From Humitalea rosea (lineage in GTDB: Bacteria > Pseudomonadota > Alphaproteobacteria > Acetobacterales > Acetobacteraceae), in contig NZ_QKYU01000014.1 of assembly GCF_003253705.1 (NCBI RefSeq), forward strand, positions 1 to 64,000: a stretch of 64,000 nt of DNA. The letters run 5' to 3'. A program made the translations under genes and the position numbers. The notes beneath the pieces are model-generated. The model made no database searches. It was not told the DNA's origin and was given only the letters and a program-made list of their open reading frames with translations. Of the stretch, positions 56,053 to 64,000 are shown one piece after another (position 1 is the first letter of the stretch; every line of letters begins with the position of its first letter).

Positions 56053-56829
56053 TCAGCCATCGGCCTGTCGTCCCATCGCGAACCACCAATGGATGGTTCG
56101 GTGCTCCATCACCAGGAAGGCGCGATTCAGCCCATAGCCGAGCACCGCCAGCACCAGCACGGTCGCGTAGATCTCCGGCGCCCGGCCAGCGAACTGCATC
56201 ATCACCAGGTAGTGGCCGATGCCCTGTTCGCCCGCGATCATCTCGGCCACCACTGCCACCACCAGCGCGAGCGCCAACGACACGCGAAACCCGGCGAGGA
56301 TGTAGGGCAGCACCGCCGGCAGCGTGATCCGCAGCGCCCGGCGCAACGGCCCGATGCCGAAAGTGCGGCCCATGGCCAGGGTATCGGCCTCCACCGCGGC
56401 GACGCCCTGCATGGTATTGGTCAGCACCGGGAAGAACACGGTCAGCGCCACCACCGTCACCTTCATGGTGTTGTCGAGCCCGAGGAAGAGCACCAGCGGC
56501 GGGATCACCGCCGGGATCGGGATCGGGCGCACCAGCTCCACCATCGGGCCGAACAGCCGCGCCGTCATCGGCAGCGTCGCGAAGAGCATCCCCACGACCA
56601 CGCCGGCAGCCCCGCCCGCGGCGAGCCCCGCCGCCATCCGCCACAAGGTGCCGCCGACCAGCAGGGGCAGTTCGCCGGTCAGCGTGTCATGCGCCAGCGC
56701 CACCAGCACATCGGTCAGCGGCGGCCAGTTCGGCGTATGCATCCAATCCAGCCGCGCCGAGACCTCCCACAGCAACAGCAGGCACGCCACCAGGACAACG
56801 CCGGAGGAAGGCCGTGCCGAAAGCCGCAT
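56053..56829 (-). CDS. ABC transporter permease (SsuC/TauC family, first)
   Basis: A 258-residue inner-membrane permease with about six hydrophobic helices and the BPD_transp_1 fold. The ATPase-contact loop EADTLAMGRTFGIGPLRRALRITLPAVLPYIL is in the middle (about 150-185). Relatives import sulfonates, nitrate, taurine or pyrimidine precursors. The start ATG at 56829 shares a base with the stop of the binding-protein gene (TGATG). Together with the second permease, binding protein and ATPase it makes a heterodimeric importer. Confidence 0.93.
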   Translation of the reverse strand: MRLSARPSSGVVLVACLLLLWEVSARLDWMHTPNWPPLTDVLVALAHDTLTGELPLLVGGTLWRMAAGLAAGGAAGVVVGMLFATLPMTARLFGPMVELVRPIPIPAVIPPLVLFLGLDNTMKVTVVALTVFFPVLTNTMQGVAAVEADTLAMGRTFGIGPLRRALRITLPAVLPYILAGFRVSLALALVVAVVAEMIAGEQGIGHYLVMMQFAGRAPEIYATVLVLAVLGYGLNRAFLVMEHRTIHWWFAMGRQADG

Positions 56830-57794
56830 CAGACCGCGGCGGTGCGGAAGATGAGCGAGGAGGTCGCGGGATAGGTCCCGGTCATGCCGAAATGCTTCAT
56901 GCTGACCAGCAGATCGTCGAGCTCGCCCGGCGTGACGCCCTTGGGATAGGCCGGAAGCGCAACCTGGCGCAGACGCTCGATCGGCACGCGGGAGAAGCCC
57001 GCGATCAGTTCCAGCAGCACCGGATCGGTCAGCCGTGCATTCACCCAATCGACGCCGCGATGCAGCGCGCGGCCGAAGCGATCGAAGACTTCGCCATGCG
57101 CGTTCAGTTCATCCTTCATCGCGACATATTGCGCATTGGTACCGCCGGGCGCGGTTTCGCTGATCGGCCAGCCGATCCGCTCCAGCGTGTCGCCATGGGT
57201 CGCCAGCGCCCCGGCGACGAAGGGTTCGCTCAGGATCGCCGCATCGATCCGCCCGCCGGCCAGCGCATCGGCCATCTGCGGGAAGGGCACCTCGACGGTG
57301 GTGACGCGGTGCCAGTCGCCGCCGGTCTTCTCGACCCAGGCCATGCCGCGCAGCCAGACAATGTTGTTGCGGGTGTTGGAGGCGATGCGCTTGCCCTCCA
57401 GATCCTTGCCCGACCGGATACCGGACCCCTTCTTCGCCATCACGGCGAAGATGTCGGGCGGGGTCATCGCCCCGCGCGAGGCGCCGGAGACGAAGCGGAA
57501 ATCCAGCCCCTCACGCACGCCAAGCAGGATCGAGACGGTGTTGGAGAAGGTGACCTGGAACTGCCCGGCGATCAGCCCGGGCAGGCCTGTCGCCCCGCCC
57601 GTGGTGGTGGAGGTGTCGATCTCGATGCCTTCGGCGGCGAAATAGCCTTCGCGGATCGCCGCATGCAGCGGGGCGACATCCAGCACCGGGATGACGCTGA
57701 CGCGCAGCTTGGTCAGGTTCTGGCCAAGCAGCGGCGGGGCGGCGAGCGGCAGGGCAGCGAGGGTGAGCGCGGCGCGGCGGGTGATCTGGGTCAT
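56829..57794 (-). CDS. ABC transporter substrate-binding protein (SsuA/NMT1-like)
   Basis: A 321-residue periplasmic protein. Signal peptide MTQITRRAALTLAALPLAAPP, then the NMT1/SsuA-like fold: LRVSVIPVLDVAPLHAAIREGYFAAEGI, TTTGGATGLPGLIAGQFQVTFSN, DLEGKRIASNTRNN and GGRIDAAILSEPF, here quoted in separate pieces. Ligands in the family include sulfonates, nitrate and thiamine precursors. GAGGAGAA lies 8 nt before ATG 57794, which rules out the longer frame. It is 23 bp after the second permease gene. Confidence 0.93.
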   Translation of the reverse strand: MTQITRRAALTLAALPLAAPPLLGQNLTKLRVSVIPVLDVAPLHAAIREGYFAAEGIEIDTSTTTGGATGLPGLIAGQFQVTFSNTVSILLGVREGLDFRFVSGASRGAMTPPDIFAVMAKKGSGIRSGKDLEGKRIASNTRNNIVWLRGMAWVEKTGGDWHRVTTVEVPFPQMADALAGGRIDAAILSEPFVAGALATHGDTLERIGWPISETAPGGTNAQYVAMKDELNAHGEVFDRFGRALHRGVDWVNARLTDPVLLELIAGFSRVPIERLRQVALPAYPKGVTPGELDDLLVSMKHFGMTGTYPATSSLIFRTAAV

Positions 57795-57817
57795 GGGCGG
57801 GTTCTCCTCATGGGACA

Positions 57818-58579
57818 TCATGGACGAAGCGCCGGCTGCCAATGCAGGGCCCGGCGTTCGACGAACAGGAACAGGCCGTTCAGCGCGAGCCCGACCACGG
57901 CCAGGATGACCAGCCAGGCATACATCTGCCGAATGAGAAAGCTGCGCTGCATGTCGAGGATGAGGAAGCCGAGCCCCCCCTGCCCCGTCAGCATTTCGGC
58001 CAGCACCGCCAACACCAGCGCAAGGCCGAGGCTGATGCGCATCCCCGCCAGGATGAAGGGCAGCGCCGCGGGCAGCACCAGATGCAGCAAGGTATGCGCC
58101 GGCCCCCAGCCATGGGTGCGCGCAGCATCGAGCATCACCCGATCCACCCCACGCACGCCCTGCAGCGTGTTCACCAGCACCGGGAAGAGCACGGCGAGCG
58201 AGACCGAGGTGATCTTCATCGTCTCGCCGATGCCGAGGAACAGCATCAGCGCCGGCACCAGCGCCGCCTTGGGAATCGGGCGCAGCAGTTCCACCAGCGG
58301 CTCCAGCAGCCGGAACGCCGCCGGGAACCAGCCCATCGCGAGCCCCACGGCGATGCCAAGCACGCTGCCGATGGCAAAGCCGGCAAAGACCAGGCGCAGG
58401 GTCGCGAACAGCGGCTCCAGCACCTCCCCCGATTCCAGCAGCCCCCAGAGCACCGGCGCGATCGCCGAGGGCGCAGGCATCAACGCGCGGCGGATCAGGC
58501 CGGCATTCACCGCCGCCTCCAGCCCCGCCAGCAGCAGCGCCAGCACCACGAGGCCTGGCCAGATCCGGCTAAGCTTCAT
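57818..58579 (-). CDS. ABC transporter permease (SsuC/TauC family, second)
   Basis: A 253-residue permease with about six helices, related to but distinct from the other permease of the operon. The contact loop reads VDRVMLDAARTHGWGPAHTL followed by LHLVLPAALPFIL. Two different permeases imply a heterodimeric channel, less common in this family than homodimers. The ATG at 58579 lies 11 nt inside the ATPase gene. It ends 23 bp before the binding-protein start. Confidence 0.93.
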   Translation of the reverse strand: MKLSRIWPGLVVLALLLAGLEAAVNAGLIRRALMPAPSAIAPVLWGLLESGEVLEPLFATLRLVFAGFAIGSVLGIAVGLAMGWFPAAFRLLEPLVELLRPIPKAALVPALMLFLGIGETMKITSVSLAVLFPVLVNTLQGVRGVDRVMLDAARTHGWGPAHTLLHLVLPAALPFILAGMRISLGLALVLAVLAEMLTGQGGLGFLILDMQRSFLIRQMYAWLVILAVVGLALNGLFLFVERRALHWQPALRP

Positions 58580-59342
58580 GGCGCGCCAGCAAGGTGTTGA
58601 GCAGTTGGTGCCGCAATTGCAGGAAGCGCGGCAGCTCGCGCGTGGTGACCGGATCGCGCGGGCGGGCAATGCCGACCTCCAGCAACTGCGCCACGCTGGC
58701 CGGGCGCTGGGTCAGCACGGCGATGCGGTCGGCCAAAGTGATCGCCTCCTCCACATCATGCGTCACCAGCAGCACCGTCAATTGGCGCCGCGTCCATATG
58801 TCGAGGATCAGCGCCTGAAGGTCGAGCCGGGTCAGCGCATCCACCGCGCTGAAGGGCTCGTCCATCAGCAGCATCGCGGGCTCGGCCGCCAGCGCGCGCG
58901 CGATGGCGACCCGCTGCTGCATGCCGCCCGACAATTGCCAGGGGAAGTGGTCGCCGAACCCCGCGAGCCCGACCTGGCCCAGTTGCACCTCCGCCACATC
59001 GCGTGCGCGGCGGCGGCCGAGGCGGTGTTCCACGGCGAAGCCGACATTGTCGCGCACATTGCGCCAGGGCAGCAGCGAGCGGGTGTATTGCTGGAAGACA
59101 TAGACCGCTTCCGGCGGTGGCGCGGAAATACGGCGGCCGGCGATGCGGACCTCGCCCGCACTGACCGGCAACAGCCCGGCCGCCATCTGCAACAGCGTGG
59201 ATTTGCCGCAGCCGGAGGGGCCGAGCACCGCCATGAACTCACCCTGCCGCACCGCAAGCGAGACGCCATCCATCACCCGCGCCGGCGGACCGGAACGGCT
59301 GGGGAAGTCCTTGGTAACGGCGTTCAGTTCCAGGAAATCCAC
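58569..59342 (-). CDS. ABC transporter ATP-binding protein (SsuB/TauB family)
   Basis: A 257-residue ATPase that powers the importer formed with the two permeases. Walker A GPSGCGKST (about 42-50), the Q loop in VFQQYTRSLLPWRNV, signature LSGGMQQRV, Walker B MLLMDEPFSAVD and the switch TVLLVTHDVEEA are all canonical. It overlaps the second permease gene by 11 nt. 72 bp separate it from the glutamine-synthetase-like gene upstream, the largest gap within the operon; a GC-rich stem-loop lies in that gap. Confidence 0.95.
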   Translation of the reverse strand: MDFLELNAVTKDFPSRSGPPARVMDGVSLAVRQGEFMAVLGPSGCGKSTLLQMAAGLLPVSAGEVRIAGRRISAPPPEAVYVFQQYTRSLLPWRNVRDNVGFAVEHRLGRRRARDVAEVQLGQVGLAGFGDHFPWQLSGGMQQRVAIARALAAEPAMLLMDEPFSAVDALTRLDLQALILDIWTRRQLTVLLVTHDVEEAITLADRIAVLTQRPASVAQLLEVGIARPRDPVTTRELPRFLQLRHQLLNTLLARHEA

Positions 59343-59386
59343 GATCGCTCCTGACCTGTTCGCCGTGTACTGCGCCCCTGTCGCGG

Positions 59387-59405
59387 GCCGGGTCTGTCGC
59401 CCGGC
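59387..59405. other. GC-rich stem-loop between the ligase and ATPase genes
   Basis: GCCGGG (59387-59392) pairs with CCCGGC (59400-59405) around a 7-nt loop, with more G-C pairs possible outside. No T-run follows on the minus strand, so it looks more like an mRNA-stability or partial-attenuation element than an intrinsic terminator. It could set a lower or differing level for the downstream transport genes. Confidence 0.3.
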
Positions 59406-59414
59406 GCCGTTTCC

Positions 59415-60839
59415 TCAAAACAGTTCGAAATACTCGCGGTGTTCCCAGGCGGTCACCTCTGCCTCGAAGCGCGCGATCTCGGCGCGCTTGATGCGAAGGA
59501 GGTAGTCGATGAAGCCGCTGCCGAATTTTTGCCGCGCGACGGTGCTCTGCGCCAGGGCCTCGACGGCCTCCGCCAGGCTGCGCGGCAGCATCGCGGCCTC
59601 AGTTTCATACGGCGTATCGGCCGAGGGGCCGGGGTCGCGTTTTTCCGCGATGCCATCCAGCCCGAAGGCCAGTTGCGAGGCGAGATAGAGATAGGGATTC
59701 GCCGCCGGCTCTCCGACCCGGTTTTCCAGCCGCGTCGCGGCATCGCCCGGCGTGCCGAGCGCGCGCACCATCACGCCGCGATTGTCGACGGCCCAGATCG
59801 CGCGGTCCGGCGCCAGCGAATAGGGCCGGTAGCGGCGATAGCCGTTGATGGTCGGCGTCGAGAAGACCGCGGCCGCGCGCGCATGGTGCAGCAGCCCGCC
59901 GAGGTAGTGCATCGCCGTCTCCGACAGCAGCGCGCCATTGTCGCCGATGAACGCATTCATGCCCGTCGCGCGGCTGACCAGGGACTGGTGCAGATGCCAG
60001 CCGCTGGACATGACATTGGGGATCTTCGGGCGACACATGAAGGTCGCGTGGTAGCCATGCCGCCGCGCGACCTGCTTCACCGCCGAGCGGAACAGCATCA
60101 TCAGATCGGCCGAGGCGAGGCCCCCCTGCGCCTGGAAGGTGAATTCGACCTGGCTCGGCCCGTATTCGACCTCCATGGAGCGCAGCGGCAGGCCGAGCGC
60201 CTGCACCTCGCGCCGCAGGATCTCCAGCGCCGGATCAAGCTGGTCGTAGCGCAACTCAGTCAGGTAGTTGTAGCCCTGGGTCAGCAATTCCACATCCGGC
60301 GGCGTGCCGGGCTGGCCGGAATCCTCGGGCGCGAGACGAGGGTCGAGCAGCTTGAAGAGATGGAACTCCACCTCGATCCCGGCGATGTAGTCGAAGCCCG
60401 CCGCCTCGGCCTCGGCGATGATCCGCTTCAGCAGCCCACGGGTGGAATGGGGCACCACGCGGCCATCAGGAAAATGCGCCTCGCAGAGCATCCAGCCGCT
60501 GTGCGGCGCCCAGGGCAGCACATGGAAGGTCGAAGGGTCGGGGATGAGCAGCACATCGGCGCCGCCCTCCATCGCCTTGTCGCCAAAGGCGCCGCCGGCG
60601 GTGAAGACCGGGAAGACGGTGCGGTGCGAGGTATCCTTCAGCAGCAGGGTCGTGGTCATCGCCACGCCCTCGCTCAAGGTGCGCTTCGCCTCGGAGGCGA
60701 CGATCGTCTTGCCGCGCAGCATGCCATGCTGATCGGGGAAGACGAGGCGGATGACGCCGAGTCCGGCCGCCTCGATCTGGCGGAGGACATCGGCACGGGC
60801 GGCCTCGCTGTGCAGCCCGTGGCGTTCGGAAAAGCTCAC
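59415..60839 (-). CDS. Glutamine synthetase-family gamma-glutamyl ligase
   Basis: A 474-residue protein of the glutamine synthetase fold, in the PuuA/GlnA-like group more than the housekeeping GlnA group. A beta-grasp N domain (LGVIRLVFPDQHGMLRGKTI) precedes the catalytic domain with IAGIEVEFHLF and YGPSQVEFTF (metal Glu), SGWHLHQSL (glutamate/metal His), RYRPYSLAPDRAIWAVDNRG and ENRVGEPAANPYL. Such enzymes couple glutamate to amines as gamma-glutamyl amides (polyamines, ethanolamine, anilines). The GTG at 60839 overlaps the Rieske gene stop as GTGA, a coupling that suggests the two act in one pathway. Confidence 0.9.
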   Translation of the reverse strand: MSFSERHGLHSEAARADVLRQIEAAGLGVIRLVFPDQHGMLRGKTIVASEAKRTLSEGVAMTTTLLLKDTSHRTVFPVFTAGGAFGDKAMEGGADVLLIPDPSTFHVLPWAPHSGWMLCEAHFPDGRVVPHSTRGLLKRIIAEAEAAGFDYIAGIEVEFHLFKLLDPRLAPEDSGQPGTPPDVELLTQGYNYLTELRYDQLDPALEILRREVQALGLPLRSMEVEYGPSQVEFTFQAQGGLASADLMMLFRSAVKQVARRHGYHATFMCRPKIPNVMSSGWHLHQSLVSRATGMNAFIGDNGALLSETAMHYLGGLLHHARAAAVFSTPTINGYRRYRPYSLAPDRAIWAVDNRGVMVRALGTPGDAATRLENRVGEPAANPYLYLASQLAFGLDGIAEKRDPGPSADTPYETEAAMLPRSLAEAVEALAQSTVARQKFGSGFIDYLLRIKRAEIARFEAEVTAWEHREYFELF

Positions 60840-62158
60840 TCCGCGGCGAGCGCCGGAGGAGCCCAGGGGGCGGCGCCGCGGCGGCGGGTCACCGCATCTT
60901 TCCAGTGCTGTTCCCAGATCGCCTTCGGCGCCATGCCATCGATGGTGCCGGGGCCGGTCAGGCTGGCGGTGGCCGCATCCTGCATCAGCGCCGGGCGGCG
61001 GCCCTCCTCGATCGCGGCCATGGCGCGCAGCAGCAGGCGGCGATTGGCGGCGATGGCCTTGTCGGTGCTGGCCAGATGCTCACGGGTGCGGTCCTGGATC
61101 TTGCCCTGCGATTCCACCGCCCATTGGTCGTGGGTGTTGATGTCCTCGCCCATGCCCGTGTAGGTCGCGCTGGCCTGCTCCTCGGCATCGAAGCCGTAGT
61201 CATCGTGCCGCCCGCGCTTCGGCAAATAATCCGGCAGGCTGTAGGAGGCGAGGCGCTGGCCACGCATCGCCGCATGGTCCACCGGACCCGCGAAGCTCGT
61301 GAAGATCGCGATCCAGTAGCAGCTCTCATCATCCACCGGCATGTGCCACTGGGTGATGGTCATCTCCGAACTCATCGGGATGACGAAGGCCTGCGGGAAG
61401 AACAGGTTCGTCACCCGCACATGCATCGTCGCATCGTTGATCTCGCGCAGCGCGAACAGCCGCAGCCCGTAATCGGTGTTCTCCACCTCGATCCGCGGGC
61501 GGGAGAACTCGCGCAGCACATAGGTCATCGGCAGGTCGGAGCCATCCGAGGTCGCGCGGAACTGCTTGCCATAGGCATCGGCCGCATCGCCGTCATCGAA
61601 GAAGCGATGCAGGAAGGAGGCATGCGCGGGGTCGATGCCGACCTCCAGCGCCTGCAGCCAGTTGCAGTCGATCAGCCCCTTGAAGGCGAAGGTATGTGTG
61701 GCCGGTGCCGCGAAGCAATCGAAGGCGGGAAAAGGCGGCGCCTCGCCCTCACCGAGGTAGGCGAAGACGATGCCGCTGCGTTCCTCGACCGGATAGGCGC
61801 GCTGGTGGATGCGGCTGCACAGCGTGCTGCCCACCGGTTCGGCCGGCGTGTCGAGACAGGCACCCGCGGCGTCGAACAGCCAGCCGTGGAAGGGGCAGCG
61901 CAGCCCGCCATCCTCCAGCCGTCCAAAGGCCAGGTCCGCGCCACGATGCGGGCAGTCGCGATCGAGCAGGCCAAGGCGCCCCGTCTCGTCCCGGAACAAC
62001 ACAAAGTCCTGGCCAAGCGCGCGCACCGCGCGCACCGGGCGCTTGGGGTCCAACTCGTCGAGCAAGGCGATCGGCTGCCAGTAGTGGCGCAGCACGTGGC
62101 CGCCCGGCGTGCCCGGGCCAACACGCGTCAGGCGCTCATTCTGTTCGGCGGAGATCAT
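60836..62158 (-). CDS. Rieske non-heme iron oxygenase, alpha subunit
   Basis: A 440-residue aromatic-ring-type oxygenase of the phthalate-dioxygenase/vanillate-demethylase-like (homo-oligomeric) group. The Rieske [2Fe-2S] ligands are in CPHRGADL and CPFHGWLFD (about 70-95). The mononuclear iron site is in NWLQALEVGIDPAHASFLH (Asp plus two His, about 165-185). It hydroxylates or demethylates an aromatic or N-heterocyclic substrate with electrons from a separate reductase, which is not encoded nearby. It is the first gene of the ten-gene operon, and an IclR operator-like site lies just upstream. Confidence 0.94.
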   Translation of the reverse strand: MISAEQNERLTRVGPGTPGGHVLRHYWQPIALLDELDPKRPVRAVRALGQDFVLFRDETGRLGLLDRDCPHRGADLAFGRLEDGGLRCPFHGWLFDAAGACLDTPAEPVGSTLCSRIHQRAYPVEERSGIVFAYLGEGEAPPFPAFDCFAAPATHTFAFKGLIDCNWLQALEVGIDPAHASFLHRFFDDGDAADAYGKQFRATSDGSDLPMTYVLREFSRPRIEVENTDYGLRLFALREINDATMHVRVTNLFFPQAFVIPMSSEMTITQWHMPVDDESCYWIAIFTSFAGPVDHAAMRGQRLASYSLPDYLPKRGRHDDYGFDAEEQASATYTGMGEDINTHDQWAVESQGKIQDRTREHLASTDKAIAANRRLLLRAMAAIEEGRRPALMQDAATASLTGPGTIDGMAPKAIWEQHWKDAVTRRRGAAPWAPPALAAE

Positions 62159-62293
62159 CGCGGGTGCCCCCGGTAAACGACGGTCGGAATAACAGCTGTT
62201 CGATGACCGAACACTTGTGCGATATTAGCAATCGCCGCGCGGCAGGCGCAAGCCTCCCATGCGAGGAGAAGTGGGCAAAAAGGAACGCAGACC
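62159..62293. promoter_or_regulatory. Divergent control region of the Rieske operon and iclR gene
   Basis: The 135-bp gap between divergent starts has an AT-richer core (tgcgatattagcaatcgcc) and the hyphenated palindrome annotated separately. Both promoters must lie here; I could not fix -35/-10 boxes with confidence. Confidence 0.6.
62197..62213. promoter_or_regulatory. IclR-family operator-like palindrome
   Basis: TGTTCG-N5-CGAACA is a perfect 6+6 palindrome around ATGAC. IclR-type regulators of aromatic catabolism (PcaU, PobR) bind sites such as GTTCGATAATCGCAC, which share its left arm and spacing. It lies 38 bp from the Rieske start and 80 bp from the iclR start, suited to regulation of both. 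Confidence 0.6.
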
Positions 62294-63088
62294 ATGGCGC
62301 GGCTTCGCCCGCAGGACGCCGAACGCCGGCGGGCCGCGGGGCCGGATTTCCTTGAAGCGCTGGCACGCGGCCTCGCCGTGCTGCAGGCCTTCGGCCCGGA
62401 GCGGCGGCAAATGACGCTGGCCGAGGTCGCGCGCGTGGTGGACCTGCCGCGCGCCACCGCGCGCCGCGCGCTGCTGACCCTGGCCCAGCTTGGCCATCTG
62501 GAGACGGATGGGCGGCTGTTCCGCCTGACGCCGCGGGTACTGCGGCTCGCGGCCGGCTACCTCGGCGGCAATGGCGCCTCCACGATCCTGCAACCGCGCT
62601 GCGAGCGGCTGAGCCTCGCGATCGGCGAACCCTGTTCGGCCGCGGTGCTGGATGGTGAGGAGATCGTCTTCATCGCCTATGGCCAGCCGACGCCGATGCT
62701 GAACGTCACCACCATAGTCGGCTGGCGCCTGCCGGCCTTCTGCACCGCGCTCGGCCGCGTGCTGCTCGCCGGGCTGCCGGATGCGGAGCTTGAGGCCTTC
62801 CTCGCCAGGCTGCGGCCCGAGCCAGTGACGCGGCTCACCGAACTCGACCCGGCCGCGATCCGCGCCCAGGTGCTGGAGACGCGGGCGCAGGGCTTCGCAC
62901 TCGTGGATCAGGAGGCGGAGATCGGCTTCCGCTCCCTCGCCGTGCCGCTTCGGCGCTACGATGGCCGCGTGGTCGCGGCGCTGAACCTCGGGATGCATAC
63001 CGAGCGCGGCTCGGCGGTGATCCTGCACGAACGGGTGCTGCCCTTGCTGCGGGCGGAGGCGGAGGAGATCAGCGCGCAGCTGGTGTGA
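62294..63088 (+). CDS. IclR family transcriptional regulator (PcaR/PobR-like)
   Basis: A 264-residue regulator. The N-terminal winged helix (about 18-80) has FLEALARGLAVLQAFGPE and LAEVARVVDLPRATARRALLTL. The C-terminal effector domain (about 90-260) has FCTALGRVLLA, GFALVDQEAEIGFRSLAVPL and VVAALNLGMH, all usual in the PcaU/PcaR/PobR branch that controls aromatic acid catabolism, often as an activator. AAGGA lies about 10 nt upstream of the ATG. It diverges from the Rieske operon and is its likely regulator. Confidence 0.94.
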   Translation: MARLRPQDAERRRAAGPDFLEALARGLAVLQAFGPERRQMTLAEVARVVDLPRATARRALLTLAQLGHLETDGRLFRLTPRVLRLAAGYLGGNGASTILQPRCERLSLAIGEPCSAAVLDGEEIVFIAYGQPTPMLNVTTIVGWRLPAFCTALGRVLLAGLPDAELEAFLARLRPEPVTRLTELDPAAIRAQVLETRAQGFALVDQEAEIGFRSLAVPLRRYDGRVVAALNLGMHTERGSAVILHERVLPLLRAEAEEISAQLV

Positions 63089-63219
63089 TCTCGTCCTCAG
63101 GATGAATTTCTCTCATCCATCACTGAGTTCTTCTGGTTTGACCCCGCCCCGGCCGGCCGTGAGTGTAACACGTCGAAGGCGGGGGCAACGGGCTCTCGCG
63201 GCTGATCGGCGGAGCCCCC

Positions 63220-64000
63220 ATGACCGAACCCAACGCCACGACTCCCGAAATCCCCGTCATCGACCTCGGCGCCTTCCTCGCCGGCGAGCCAGGTGCGGCC
63301 GAGGCCACCGCGGCCAAGTTGCGCGAGACCTGCGAGACGGTCGGCTTCATGTACATCAGCAACCATGGTGTGCCGCAGGAGCTGATCGACCGCACCTTCG
63401 CGACCGCCGCGGCCTTCCATGCGCAGCCGATCGAGAAAAAGATGGAGCTGATGGTCGACAAGGCCATGCAGGGCTATCTGCCGATCCGCGGCAGCACCTC
63501 GCGCGCCTCGGCGATCGTGACCAACCCGGAGCCGAACGAAAACGAGGCCTTCTTCATCAAGCGTGAGGGCAAGGACGCTGAGGAGAGCAACCGCTGGCCC
63601 GACCTGCCCGGCTTCCGTGAATCGGCCCTCGCCTATTACGCGGCGCTTGAGACGCTGGCGCAGAAGATGCTGCCGCTCTACGCGCTGGCGTTGGACCTGC
63701 CGGCCGACTACTTCGCCGAAAAATGCGACGCGCCCTTCAGCACGCTGCGCCTTAGCCATTATCCGCCGGTGAAGGCCTATGCCGAGAACCAGTTCGGCAT
63801 CGCCCCGCACACGGATTCCACCTTCCTCACCCTGCTCGCGCAGAACAAGGTGCAGGGCTTGCAGATCCGCCGCCAGGACGGCGTCTGGATCGACGCGCCG
63901 GTGATCGAGGGCACCTTCATCGTCAATACCGGCGATATCCTGAACCGCTGGACCAATGGACGTTTCCTCTCGACGCCGCACCGCGCCTTCAACGTCTCCG
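63220..64000 (+). CDS. Isopenicillin N synthase-like 2-oxoglutarate/Fe(II) oxygenase (3' end beyond the window)
   Basis: An open frame from ATG 63220 (GGAG just upstream) runs without a stop to the window end: 260 codons, C-terminus missing. The N-terminal DIOX_N domain has IPVIDLGAFLAG and ETVGFMYISNHGVP (about 1-125). The catalytic beta-helix contains iron ligands His197 and Asp199 (APHTDSTFLTLL) and His254 (STPHRAF), and the RxS motif for 2-oxoglutarate would come next, outside the window. The family includes ethylene-forming enzyme, gibberellin-type oxidases and many bacterial oxygenases. The substrate is unknown. It is 131 bp after iclR on the same strand. Confidence 0.92.
   Translation, partial: MTEPNATTPEIPVIDLGAFLAGEPGAAEATAAKLRETCETVGFMYISNHGVPQELIDRTFATAAAFHAQPIEKKMELMVDKAMQGYLPIRGSTSRASAIVTNPEPNENEAFFIKREGKDAEESNRWPDLPGFRESALAYYAALETLAQKMLPLYALALDLPADYFAEKCDAPFSTLRLSHYPPVKAYAENQFGIAPHTDSTFLTLLAQNKVQGLQIRRQDGVWIDAPVIEGTFIVNTGDILNRWTNGRFLSTPHRAFNVS

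Noticed and set aside
56814-59354. 846-codon plus-strand open frame
   Set aside because: Antisense to the ABC transporter genes of the Rieske operon.

Overview
The window is high-GC DNA (a strong G/C bias at third codon positions, and long antisense shadow frames) from an alphaproteobacterium, most likely of the Acetobacteraceae (Roseomonas-like). I infer this from the conserved alphaproteobacterial neighbourhood clpB / DUF4167 / prmC / prfA / lysC / ubiG / DUF1178 / grxC / comF / NDUFAF5-like methyltransferase, and from the wealth of orphan solute-binding proteins and ABC/TRAP/TTT uptake genes. This is an inference from gene content, not a database match.

Left part (1-19.7 kb), housekeeping. 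Positions 1-373 look like the promoter and leader of an rRNA operon that is transcribed leftwards out of the window. Next come clpB, a divergent MOSC protein, an array of four palindromes that runs into the stop codon of a DUF4167 gene, then prmC-prfA-hisS (4-nt overlaps), ispG and rodZ (the order rodZ-ispG-hisS is the same as in enterobacteria), a nitronate monooxygenase overlapping lysC, ubiG, a DUF1178 protein, grxC, comF, a four-domain rhodanese, a cysteine-dioxygenase-like cupin, a methyltransferase, map and a glycerophosphodiesterase.

Middle (19.9-42 kb). A TRAP-type periplasmic binding protein is paired with a hybrid sensor kinase and has no TRAP permease beside it. Then come an SDR and a nucleobase/amide cluster: a dihydroorotase/allantoinase-like enzyme, nucleoside hydrolase, M20 amidohydrolase, family-5 solute-binding protein, adenine deaminase and hydroxyacid dehydrogenase. 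A three-gene amidoligase/transglutaminase system follows (transglutaminase-DUF2126, circularly permuted ATP-grasp fused to alpha-E, and a second transglutaminase), then a phytanoyl-CoA-dioxygenase-like protein and a GAF-EAL phosphodiesterase.

Right part (42-64 kb), catabolic islands. A LysR gene is divergent from an operon of two enolase-superfamily enzymes and a branched-chain-type ABC transporter, in which LivM and LivG are fused. After a small unknown gene, ten minus-strand genes, mostly overlapping, form one probable operon: Rieske oxygenase, glutamine-synthetase-like ligase, ABC ATPase, permease, binding protein, second permease, DadA-like FAD oxidase, HyuA/HyuB (hydantoinase/5-oxoprolinase type) and a TctC binding protein. 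A divergent IclR regulator with a clear operator-like palindrome precedes it. The combination suggests uptake, gamma-glutamylation, ring oxygenation and oxoproline/hydantoin processing of a nitrogenous substrate. The window ends inside a 2-oxoglutarate/Fe(II) oxygenase gene. I saw no tRNA gene, CRISPR array, insertion sequence or phage gene.
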